A stretch of DNA of 64,000 bases from Ceratopteris richardii. Lineage: Eukaryota; Streptophyta; Polypodiopsida; Polypodiales; Pteridaceae. This document shows positions 10,887 to 19,698 of this stretch, piece by piece; the first letter of the stretch is position 1; each line of letters starts with the position of its first letter. The DNA lies in assembly GCA_020310875.1 (NCBI GenBank), contig CM035439.1, positions 136,294,753 through 136,358,752 of the forward strand. Direction: 5' to 3'. The notes under the pieces are model-generated. The model saw nothing but the letters and a program-made list of their open reading frames with translations, was not told the DNA's origin and ran no database searches. Both the position numbers and the translations under genes were made by a program.

Positions 10887-11520
10887 ACAACACCTCCATG
10901 TAATACTCATCAACAATGGGTGCGAAAGGATCAAAGAACTCAACCATACAACTCAACACAAAAGCAGAACAGTCAATTAGTGAAGACAAGGAGGGACAAC
11001 CAGTATTTATCATCACAATCAAAACCACCAAGACTTCTTCGTATATGGCTTCCAAAGTCTTTAGTAATGGCCCAAAAGACACATCAAAGTATATGGATCC
11101 CAAAGAAGGTCACACAAACTGCAACTCAAGAACTAGAAAGGCTTAACGAGATATCATGCCTACAAAGTGAAGCAATGGGGTCCAAAAGGACTTATCAAGG
11201 GTACCAAAAAAACACGACACCTAAACTGCAGACTTCAAGAAGAAAGGAGACAAGGACTAGGGAACAAGGAGCCCGACAGAAACAAATGCTTCCAACACCA
11301 ACTCCAAAATGGATATGGAGACCAAAAAGACAGCAGGGACAAGAACAACAGACTCAACAAGATTCTACTTGCACTCATGAAGAGTCCATTGCACATAGAG
11401 TATTAATGACAGGGCCACATTACAAGGCCATGCATTCAGCACATTGTCTCTTCAACAAAACTAGTGGTGCACCTTTCCATCATTGGAATAGGTCTTAGAT
11501 TCTACTGCCATAGGAATGAA
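10887..11520 (+). pseudogene. element A polyprotein tail with W-x-P-K repeats
   Basis: A Q/T/K-rich low-complexity tail in the same frame as PR2 after a stop at 10884. It contains IWLPK (11043), IWIPKK (11091) and IWRPKR (11313). QWGPKG near 11170-11190 is in another frame after a probable frameshift. Element D has four such motifs (KIWVPKG, QIWTAKK, QIWVPKQ, KWIPKR) at the same place. I do not know a domain with this pattern; repeated short W/P/K motifs suggest a binding linear motif, possibly for RNA, DNA or a partner protein. Confidence 0.65.
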
Positions 11521-11556
11521 CGAACATTGTAAATGAATAAGTGCTTGGCTAAGTCT

Positions 11557-11575
11557 ATTTCTTGTTTTCTTTCAG
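11557..11575 (+). promoter_or_regulatory. intron-acceptor-like sequence before the extra ORF of A
   Basis: A pyrimidine-rich run (TTTCTTGTTTTCTTTCAG, AG at 11574-11575) lies between the end of the pol tail and the extra ORF. Element D has an acceptor-like site in the same place. This would suit a spliced subgenomic mRNA for the downstream ORF, as proposed for env-like ORFs of Athila-type elements. The donor site was not identified. Confidence 0.45.
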
Positions 11576-11689
11576 GATTAAAAATCAAAAGAAGTGTGGT
11601 AAGAGACCTTACTCACTTAAGCAATGGAGAGCCGAGCGACGAAGGAAACAACATATCACTAAGCCACACACTAAACACATGAATTGGTT

Positions 11690-12806
11690 TCTTCTATAAG
11701 TTGATCCTTTCCTTACTTCAAGTGCAGAATGGCTTCCGAGGATTCCGACCCAAGATTTTAAAGTGCTACATGAACTCCCATCTACTGTGGATATCATGAC
11801 AAAGGCAGGAATCCATAAGTACTTCGAGCTACCAATTTATAAACCGGACTTTCAATGATGTACACAGGTGATGAACACTCTTCAACCGGCCTTACATAAC
11901 CCCTTAGTGCAAGAAGTGAGAGTCCTAGATACAGAAGGAGAATGGGTGATTATCAAATTCACTCATGAATTGATTAAAGAAGCTTTTGGATGGGAGAAGG
12001 ATGAGAATATAGACCTGAAGGATGAAAGCCAAGGGACTAAGACCCAAACATTTGTGGATATCAACCGGATAGATATTGAAGAAGAGGTCCATCTGATTCA
12101 CTAACACTTCTGCTTTCCAAACATGCACCGCTACACAGCACCTCAAAAGATCATAGTGTAGCTCTTATCTCATGCAACTAAGCAGATTGGAAATCAATTG
12201 AATATGATGCCATACATCCAAGAGTGTCTATTTGAAGCTAAGAAGGAATGGAACCACAAAAAGTTCTTGAACCGAAGTGCAGCATTGACCATCCTCATCT
12301 ACCATGCTTTAGGCATCTGGGAATATCTTAAGAAGATGCCCTCATCAACAGAGATGGCTAAGTATGCAAAGTTAGCCACTGTATCGAGGAAAAAGAAGGG
12401 AGTAAAAGTGATAGAAGAAGCGGGAACCAATTCTCAACCAAGGATGAGAGGAATCAAGAGAGTAAGGGAAATGTTAAAGGCAAAAGAAGCACTCCGTGCT
12501 AGAAAAAGGATCCACATACTTCCAAAGACAAAAATTGAAGACACCATGCCCATTACGAAAGAGGAGCTAAAGGAAGCAATGGAAGCTACTCACCAATACA
12601 TGGAAGGACAAGTAAATATGCGAGTACAAGGGCATCACTATCGTCAGTCCCATGAAGAAACTATGGAAGGAAAGAGAATAATGAAAGTACATAGATATAG
12701 AGAACTGGGAGTGATGAACTCTGGTTTATCTTTGGACACTCAGGAAGACCAAGAACCATCCCTGATGAATATGGACATCAAAAGCGATTCAAAAGATGAT
12801 GGCCAT
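11690..12806 (+). pseudogene. element A extra ORF, first part (globular region)
   Basis: A single frame, with stops at 11856, 12102 and one near 12160, encodes segments such as YFELPIYKPDF, EWVIIKFTHELIKEAFGWE and RSAALTILIYHALGIWEYL, then a K/R-rich stretch and an acidic end. It aligns by eye with the element D ORF at 62346-62912 (ADFTEYFSDPLPKSDFYRC against AGIHKYFELPIYKPDF). The position after pol is that of the env-like ORF in Athila elements, but no signal peptide or membrane segment is visible. The frame is interrupted by element B at 12807 and continues at 19699. Function unknown. Confidence 0.65.
12802..12806 (+). repeat. target site duplication of element B, left copy (GCCAT)
   Basis: GCCAT directly precedes the 5' LTR start TGTAAGATGCC and is repeated exactly after the 3' LTR at 19694-19698. 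It proves a simple insertion of B into element A. Confidence 0.97.
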
Positions 12807-14005
12807 TGTAAGATGCCACGTTGATTTTCCACCTGGAAAAAAAAAAGATGTGTAGGTAATAATGAAATTTTATGTTTAGGATATTTTGATCATGTCTGCA
12901 AAACTTTGTAGCAATAAGTTTTTACATTCTCTCTCTAGAAAGTTGTCGCATGAAATTTGTATGTTAATTTTGAGCATGAAGATGAAGGAATCTGAAAAAG
13001 TGTTGTATGAGAGAAAGGTAGAGTATTCTTAGTAGAAAAACTTTACCTGATTGAATTTTTTGTAGTTCCTATGTTTTATGTCTCATTTGGTTCCATGAAG
13101 ATAGGTTAATGAAGAGATTTTTCATGTTTTTTCATCTCTCTCTAGAATTTTCAATTTTGCAGGGCCCAAAAGTGATATCTGGAAGCAGATTTGAACCTGA
13201 GGCGTCTCTAACATTATTGTACAGATTTAAGAACTGAATATTTTTGTCTCTCACAAGCTCAAGCTGATTCCTCACTGTTTTTGAGTTACAGGGTTTTGAA
13301 AAGTGCCGTTTTCCAACACTTAAAAAAAAAAGAAGCCTTCATTCATTCATCTTATTCATGTTCGCGGATTTAGAAAACGCACATGGGTATATGGGTTATT
13401 TTTGGGTGATTGACGTGTGTGTGAGTGCGTTGCAGGGATTACCTCTATTTTTGCAGGTACGATTCTTGATGGTGGACATGAAAAGTAGATGCATGGGTGG
13501 TCCGGAAGTCTTGCATGAGACATGCGAAAAGACGCTATCTTGGAGCATGCAGATTCTAAAAGTGCGGGTCTAGGAAGGTGTGATTGGTCATGCACTGGCA
13601 AAAGGTGGAGATCCCAAAAAGACGAAGACTGAGAGATAGAAAAGGATAATGGTCGTACAGTCATTACGATTGTTTTTCGGCTTCTGGAATTGCGATTGAG
13701 ATTGAGATTGAGATTGAGATTGAGATTGTGATTGTGATTGTGATTGAGATTGGGATTGAGATTGTGATTGTGATTGAGATTGGGATTGAGATCAGCTCGG
13801 GGGTGGTCGGGTGGATGAGGCTTCACATTGAAGCAATCTGATAGATTTTGTAACCCAGATCAGAACTACTTGTAAATCTGCACAGATAATAAAATTCTCT
13901 CTCTTCTTGTTCTGTGTATACTCTGTTTGCCTTCTTTATATCTTGTGGTGTCGAAACCCATTATTCTGTGTGAGATTGTGACTCAAGTTTAGGAGACTTG
14001 TTACA
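12807..14005 (+). repeat. element B 5' LTR
   Basis: It begins TGTAAGATGCC and ends CTTGTTACA, forming the short inverted ends TGTAA/TTACA. A polyadenylation-like AATAAAATTC occurs near 13889. It is almost identical to the 3' LTR (18506-19693). Confidence 0.97.
13690..13793 (+). repeat. hexamer microsatellite (ATTGAG/ATTGTG) in element B 5' LTR
   Basis: A run of GATTGA, GATTGT and GATTGG units, varying between the two LTRs: about 104 bp here, shorter at 19390-19480. Read antisense it gives a meaningless N/L/H-rich peptide. Confidence 0.9.
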
Positions 14006-14007
14006 AG

Positions 14008-14020
14008 TGGTATCAGAGCA
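14008..14020 (+). other. element B primer binding site (initiator Met tRNA)
   Basis: TGGTATCAGAGCA starts two bases after the 5' LTR end. It is complementary to the 3' end of plant initiator methionine tRNA, the usual primer of chromoviruses and copia elements. Confidence 0.95.
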
Positions 14021-14040
14021 GAGTTGGATTCCGGGACAAG

Positions 14041-15170
14041 ATGCAGGCTTTGAAGAAGAAGATAGAAGAACAAGAGGAGCTTATCCGTAGATTGAATGCA
14101 GAATTACATAAAGAAAGATGCAACAAACAAAAAGAGGCTACTGCAAATGCTTTCATGGACCTCAATGTTGAAGGTGGTAATGGTGTGGGCACATCAAACA
14201 CACGTAGAGCTAGATGACAACGTGAACCTGAAGAGGACGATGATGCAGGTGAATCTGCACTCAGGCAAGTGTTCAAAAGAGCAAAATTAAATGAATTTGA
14301 TGGTGAGAAGAAAACTGGAGAGGATCTTGAAGCATGGATTGAGGAACTTGAAGATTTCTTTGACCTGCGCATATTTAGTGAGGAATCAAAAGCAAAGGTG
14401 GCAATTCTGCATCTGCAAGGAGTTGCAAAACTGTGGTGGAAATCTTATATACAGACAAGAACACGTGAAGGTCCGATCCTCTGGAAAGAATTTCGAGAGC
14501 AAGCAGAGAATCGTTATTGTTCTCCACATTATCGGATGGAAAAGAAAATGGAATTCTACTCTTTCAAGCAGCATGAGGATGATAGATATAACTTGTTTGT
14601 TGAAGAATATTTAGGAGAAATTTTTGCGTTTACATAAGTATGCATTAGAAGTTTCTGGAGATGCACTGAAAAGCAAGTTTATTGAGGGTTTGCGGGAAGA
14701 GCTTCGCTATCAAGTAAAGGGGTCCGGATGTGTAGATTCTCTTGATGCGATTGCAAAAGCAGAAAACTTTGAGAAGATGGAGAAGTTTACCACGAAAAAG
14801 GCATTCAAATCAAGGTTTATCTCAATAAGACATCAACCCCCAAGACCTATTTCAATATCTCAAAATGGACAGAGATCGACTAAATCTATTAACGGTCAAG
14901 GAGGAAGACCAAAGCCGAAGCAAACGGATACACCTAAGAAGCAAGAAGTTATGCACTGGCAACGTGATTCTGATTTCCTGGAGCGGGCTAAGAGGCTGGG
15001 ACTTTGTTTTCGATGTGGAGAACAAGGACATCGCACTTTTGAATGTCCAAACAAGGCCATCAACCGTTCTATGCAAGCGAAGATAGCTCATCTACAAGAA
15101 GAAAACATGACAATTGAGGAAGCGGATGATCAAGGTAAGTGTTCTAGCCCTAGACTTCAATGCATGAAAA
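14041..15170 (+). pseudogene. gag: element B gag
   Basis: The first ATG after the primer site is at 14041. The N-terminus is a short coiled-coil-like segment (MQALKKKIEEQEELIRRLNA). The capsid core follows (DGEKKTGEDLEAWIEELEDF, AKLWWKSY), then a zinc knuckle CFRCGEQGHRTFEC of the standard C-x2-C-x4-H-x4-C form near 15007-15048. It is broken by TGA at 14215-14217, where CGA is the likely ancestor, and by a frameshift in the run of T near 14620. Apart from these two lesions the domain is well preserved. Confidence 0.9.
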
Positions 15171-15610
15171 CTTCTTCTCATTCAAGGGCATCGGTGATTA
15201 GGATTATGGGGGACATATCCTCACGTAAGGTTAGTTTCTTGATTGATTCGGGTAGTACAAATTGTTTCCTTTCACTTAAGATGGCAGAAGCTTTAGGGTT
15301 GCATATTGAGATGCAGACTAAAAAACCTGTACAGATGGCTAATGGTACGATACACTATACTCGAGGCTGTATTGAGAATCTTGATTTTATGTTAGGAGAA
15401 CATAAGTTTTTGGGTACCTTCCATGTAATTGAAATGAGAGAATGTGATGTAATCATCGAAATGGACTGGTTAGTTCATAACACTGTCGTGATTGATTGTG
15501 AAAGTGGGATCCTTACTTCTAAAATAGAAGGGAAGGAACATCGTCTTGCAGGCAAGTGTAATTCAAGTTTTTCTCCTATTTCTGCAATAAAGTTGATTAG
15601 GGGTATTTGA
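15171..15610 (+). pseudogene. element B protease
   Basis: A retropepsin with catalytic SFLIDSGSTNCFLS (Asp codon 15245-15247) and IIEMDWLVH as the second motif, the ILGMDWL class of chromoviruses. It is in frame with the second half of gag (14624-15610). The frame is lost at 15608 by a frameshift just before the RT. The DSGS active site is intact. Confidence 0.9.
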
Positions 15611-15617
15611 CAGGGTT

Positions 15618-16637
15618 GTGAGATATGTGCATGACCTTCACGAGAAGAAGAAAGAAGAGAAAATACCGGAATATGTTAAAAAACTTTTAGATGAGTACGC
15701 AGATGTATTTCCTGATGATCTACCGGGCATGCCTCCTCCTAGGAAAATTGACCATGCTATAGACCTTTATCTAGGAAGTGAGCCTTATTCTAGAGCACCT
15801 TATAGGTTCAATATTTATGAATTGAAAGAGTTGAAGCTCCAATTGGATGATCTATTGAAGAAGGAGTTGATAAGACCTAGTGTTTCACCTTGGGGAGCAC
15901 CTGTTTTGTTTCAGAAAAAGAAAGATGGTTCATACAGACTTTGTATTGACTATAAGGGATTGAACAAGAAAACCATTAAGAACAAGTATCCACTGCCACA
16001 CATAGATGAACTACTGAGTCAATTGAGTGGTGCCACAGTATTCACTAAAATTGACTTAAGATCGGTATATCATCAAATTAGAGTAAAGTCTGAGAACATA
16101 CCCAAAACCGCTTTTAGAACACGATATGGTCATTACGAGTTCACAGTTTTGCCTTTTGGATTAACAAATGCTCCTGCAACATTTATGTGTTTGATGAATA
16201 ATGTGTTCATGAATATCTCGATGAATTTATATTAGTTTTTCTTGACGATATTTTTGTGTATTCTAAGGATGATGATGAACATGCATTGCATCTCAGGAAG
16301 ACTTTACAAAAACTAAGAGAGCATAAACTATATGGTAAGATGAGTAAATGTTTTTTTGCAAAAGGGGAAGTGACTTATTTGGGGAGAGTTGTTTCTAAGG
16401 AAGGGATTCATATAGATCCTGAGAAAGTTAAAAGCATAGTTGACTGGCCTACACCCAAATGTGTGAGGTATGTGAGAAGCTTCCTTGGTTTGGCACAATA
16501 TGAGAGGGCACACATTAGGGAGTTTTCTCGAATTGCAAAACCTCTTACAGAATTGACAAAGAAAAATAGAGAGTTCACATGGAACGAGGAGTGTCAAGGC
16601 GTTTGACGAATTAAAACAGAAAGTTATCAAAAATTGT
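15618..16637 (+). pseudogene. element B reverse transcriptase
   Basis: It contains [66 protein letters not shown], the catalytic VFLDDIFVYS (near 16235-16260) and EVTYLGRVVSKEGI. Two single-base frameshifts break it: one near 16208-16212, just upstream of the FLDD box, and one near 16590-16600. Both catalytic aspartates are present. Confidence 0.92.
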
Positions 16638-17978
16638 GTGCTAAAGATACCTGAGTTAGGAAAGCCTTTTATTGTTGCATGTGATGCTAGTGGAAGTCAA
16701 ATCGGATGCGTTCTTTCACAAGAAGGGACGGTAGTGGCTTATGAGTCAAGGAAATTAAGGAAACATGAACTAAATTATACAACACATGACTTAGAAATGC
16801 TTGCAGTTGTTCATGCACTTAAACATTGGAGACACTTATTGCTAGGAGTAAAGTTTGAATTAAGAACAGATCATCAGAGCCTTAAATACATATTTACTCA
16901 ACCTTTACTTAACAATAGACAAAAACGATGGATCCAATTGCTAAGTGAATATGATTTTGATATTAAATACTTAGCAGGAAAAGAAAACAAGGTGGCCGAT
17001 GCTTTGAGTCGTAAACCCCTATGCAGTTCAATTTCTATTTTATCCTCTGATTTTGATATTGGAAAAGAATTAAAAGAAGATTTATTTTATGCAGCAATCT
17101 TGGAATTTTTGGTTATGAATCCAGGTTCTATGTTTCAGGGAAAATTTCATTTGAGAAATAATGATTTGTATTGTAATTCTCGTTTATGTATTTCTTCAGA
17201 ATCTGTTTTGAAAGAAAAGATCCTGCATGACTGTCATGATGCACCTTTCTCTGCACACCCTGGTTTTTCTAGAACTTATGCAAAAGTGAAAGCTTCATAT
17301 TACTGTCCACGTATGAAATATGATATTAAGAGGTATGTCGAAGAATGTCTGAAATGTCAACAGGTTAAGGCCGAATTTAAAAGGAGTCCTGGCATGTTAC
17401 AACCATTAGATGTGCTTGATCAAACATGGGAATCCATCTCTATGGATTTCATAACAAAGTTGCCTGTGACCAGAAGTGGGCATGATACCATCTTTGTTGT
17501 CGTGGACCGTCTTACAAAGATGGCACATTTTCTTCCCATGAGGAAAACTGATACAGCTTTGCATGTTGCTAAACTTTTCATAAAAGAAATTTTTAGGTTA
17601 CATGGTATACCCAAAAGTATAATTTTTGATAGGGATGCAAGGTTCACATCTAATTTTTGGAAAGCAACATTTCAATCCATAGGAAGAGAATTACGCATGA
17701 GTACTGCATTTCATCCTCAAACCGATGGTGAGACCGAGAGGGTTAACAGGGTGCTTGAGGATATGTTACGCATGTATGTGAATGATAAGCAAAACAATTG
17801 GACTGAATATTTGCCCTTGGTTGAGTATGCATATAATAGTGCATGGCATTCCTCTATTAAGATGACACCTTTTGAAGCCATGTATGGTTTAATTGCTTGC
17901 TGCCGCATTCACTTTTTAATTCACAGAATCAGGTTGAAATATCCAAACAGATGCTTGAAAACATGGATTTGGAGCTAA
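16638..17978 (+). CDS. element B RNase H and integrase segment (open, 446 codons)
   Basis: The longest uninterrupted coding segment in the window. RNase H occupies about residues 10-130 (VACDASGSQIGCVL, LEMLAVVHALKHWRHLL, RTDHQSLKYI, VADALSRKP). Integrase follows, with an H2C2 zinc domain at about 195-245 (SAHPGFSRTYAKVK, CLKCQQVK) and the DDE core: SMDFITKL, IIFDRDARFTS and DGETERVN. The last residues run out of frame after YGLIA (near 17890), where a frameshift separates the core from its C-terminal part. It is a part of a polyprotein and not an independent gene. Confidence 0.92.
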   Translation: MLKIPELGKPFIVACDASGSQIGCVLSQEGTVVAYESRKLRKHELNYTTHDLEMLAVVHALKHWRHLLLGVKFELRTDHQSLKYIFTQPLLNNRQKRWIQLLSEYDFDIKYLAGKENKVADALSRKPLCSSISILSSDFDIGKELKEDLFYAAILEFLVMNPGSMFQGKFHLRNNDLYCNSRLCISSESVLKEKILHDCHDAPFSAHPGFSRTYAKVKASYYCPRMKYDIKRYVEECLKCQQVKAEFKRSPGMLQPLDVLDQTWESISMDFITKLPVTRSGHDTIFVVVDRLTKMAHFLPMRKTDTALHVAKLFIKEIFRLHGIPKSIIFDRDARFTSNFWKATFQSIGRELRMSTAFHPQTDGETERVNRVLEDMLRMYVNDKQNNWTEYLPLVEYAYNSAWHSSIKMTPFEAMYGLIACCRIHFLIHRIRLKYPNRCLKTWIWS

Positions 17979-18476
17979 ATAAGGTAAGGAAAAACATGAA
18001 AGATGCACAGAAACGTCAGAAATTATATCATGATCTCAAAAAGAGGCCCTTGGAATTTAGAACAAATGATCTGGTTTTTTTGAAAGTGAGTCCTTCTAAA
18101 TCAAATCTCGTTTTAGGCAAAGATCGTCGATTGTCTCCTCGTTATGCTGGTCCTCATCAAAATCTTAAAGAAAATTGGTTCTGTTGCATATTTACTTGGC
18201 CTACCTAATACTTTGAAAATTCATCCAGTCTTCCATGTTGGATTACTTAAGAAGTATGTTCCTAATGTTGATCATGTTTTGCAGGACAAATCTAAGTTGA
18301 AGGAAGATGCCACTTTTGAACTTGAACCAGAAGTTATATTGGATAGGAGAGTTAGACATCTTAGGAATCGTGAAATAGTGGAGATTTTAGCAAAGTGGTT
18401 TGCATATCCTATTGAAGATTCAACATGGGTTGGTTTAGATGAGTTTATGGAACATTATCCTTCTTTCCAACTCTGA
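17897..18476 (+). pseudogene. element B integrase C-terminus and chromodomain
   Basis: Two overlapping frames (17897-18208 and 18144-18476) carry QVEISKQMLENMDLELNKVR, a GPF-like region and then the chromodomain FELEPEVILDRRVRHLRN, KWFAYPIEDSTWVG, ending EHYPSF. Chromodomains of this kind direct insertion towards particular chromatin. A frameshift near 18160-18175 breaks the segment. The stop at 18474-18476 is the natural end of pol. Confidence 0.88.
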
Positions 18477-18490
18477 GGACATAGTTCTTT

Positions 18491-18505
18491 AAAGAGGGGG
18501 AGAAT
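18491..18505 (+). other. element B polypurine tract
   Basis: AAAGAGGGGGAGAAT lies directly before the 3' LTR start TGTAAGATG at 18506. Confidence 0.92.
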
Positions 18506-19693
18506 TGTAAGATGCCACGTTGATTTTCTACCTGGAAAAAAAAAAGATGTGTAGGTAATAATGAAATTTTATGTTTAGGATATTTTTGATCATGTTTGCA
18601 AAATTTTGTAGCAATAAGTTTTTACATTCTCTCTCTAGAAAGTTGTCGCATGAAATTTGTATGTTAATTTCGAGCATGAAGATGAAGGAATCTGAAAAAG
18701 TGTTGTATAAGAGAAAGGTAGAGTATTCTTAGTAGAAAGACTTTACCTGATTGAATTTTTTGTAGTTCCTATGTTTTATGTCTCATTTGGTTCCATGAAG
18801 ATAGGTTAATGAAGAGATTTTTCATGTTTTTTCATCTCTCTCTAGAATTTTTGATTTTGCAGGGCCCAAAAGTGATATCTGGAAGCGGATTTGAACCTGA
18901 GGTGTCTCTAACATTATTGTATAGATTTAAGAACTGAATATTTTTGTCTCTCACAAGCTCAAGCTGATTCCTCACTGTTTTTGAGTTACAGGGTTTTGAA
19001 AAGTGCCGTTTTCCAGCACATAAAAAAAAAAGAAGCCTTCATTCATTCATCTTATTCATGTTCGCGGATTTAGAAAATGCACATGGGTATATGGGTTAAT
19101 TTTGGGTGATTGACATGTGTGTGAGTGCGTTGCAGGGATTACCTCTATTTTTGCAGGTATGATTCTTGATGGTGGACATGAAAAGTAGATGCATGGGTGG
19201 TCCGGAAGTCTTGCATGAGACATGCAAAAAGACGCTATCTTGGAGCATGCAGATTCTAAAAGTGCGGGTCTAGGAAGGCGTGATTGGTCGTGCGCTGGCG
19301 AAAGGCGGAGATCCCAAAAAGACGAAGACTGAGAGATAGAAAAGGATGATGGTCGTACAGTCATTACGATCATTTTTCGGCTTCTAGAATTGCGATTGAG
19401 ATTGAGATTGAGATTGAGATTGTGATTGTGATTGAGATTGGGATTGAGATTGTGATTGTGATTGAGATTGGGATTGAGATCAGCTCGGGGGTGGTCGGGT
19501 GGATGAGGCTTCACATTGAAGCAATCTGATAGATTTTGTAACGCAGATCAGAACTACTTGTAAATCTGCATAGATAATAAAATTCTCTCTCTTCTTGTTC
19601 TGCATATACTCTGTTTGCCTTCTTTATATCTTGTGGTGTCGAAACCCATTATTCTGTGTGAGATTGTGACTCAAGTTTAGGAGACTTGTTACA
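18506..19693 (+). repeat. element B 3' LTR
   Basis: 1,188 bp, starting TGTAAGATGCC and ending TTGTTACA, about 97% identical to the 5' LTR by hand count. The hexamer microsatellite here (about 19390-19480) is shorter than in the 5' copy. Confidence 0.97.
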
Positions 19694-19698
19694 GCCAT
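19694..19698 (+). repeat. target site duplication of element B, right copy (GCCAT)
   Basis: Exact repeat of 12802-12806. Element A coding sequence resumes immediately after it. Confidence 0.97.

Larger units (their letters stand above)
12807..19693 (+). mobile_element. element B: complete Ty3/gypsy chromovirus nested in element A
   Basis: Both LTRs, primer site, gag, PR, RT, RNase H, integrase, chromodomain, polypurine tract and a 5-bp site duplication are present over 6,887 bp. My hand comparison of the LTRs (1,199 and 1,188 bp) finds about 30 substitutions, nearly all transitions, so about 2.5-3% divergence. The length difference comes mainly from a hexamer microsatellite. The coding region has about six single-base frameshifts and only one in-frame stop (14215), so the copy as written cannot encode a full polyprotein. 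B is younger than A. Confidence 0.97.

Noticed and set aside
11690..12806. Envelope gene of an Athila-type element
   Set aside because: Position fits, but no signal peptide, membrane segment or glycosylated ectodomain pattern is visible in the coding frame. I therefore call it an extra ORF of unknown function.
13356..13826. 156-codon minus-strand ORF rich in N, L and H, with a near copy at 19056-19514
   Set aside because: It is the antisense reading of the hexamer microsatellite in the two LTRs of element B. Its conservation only reflects the LTR pair.
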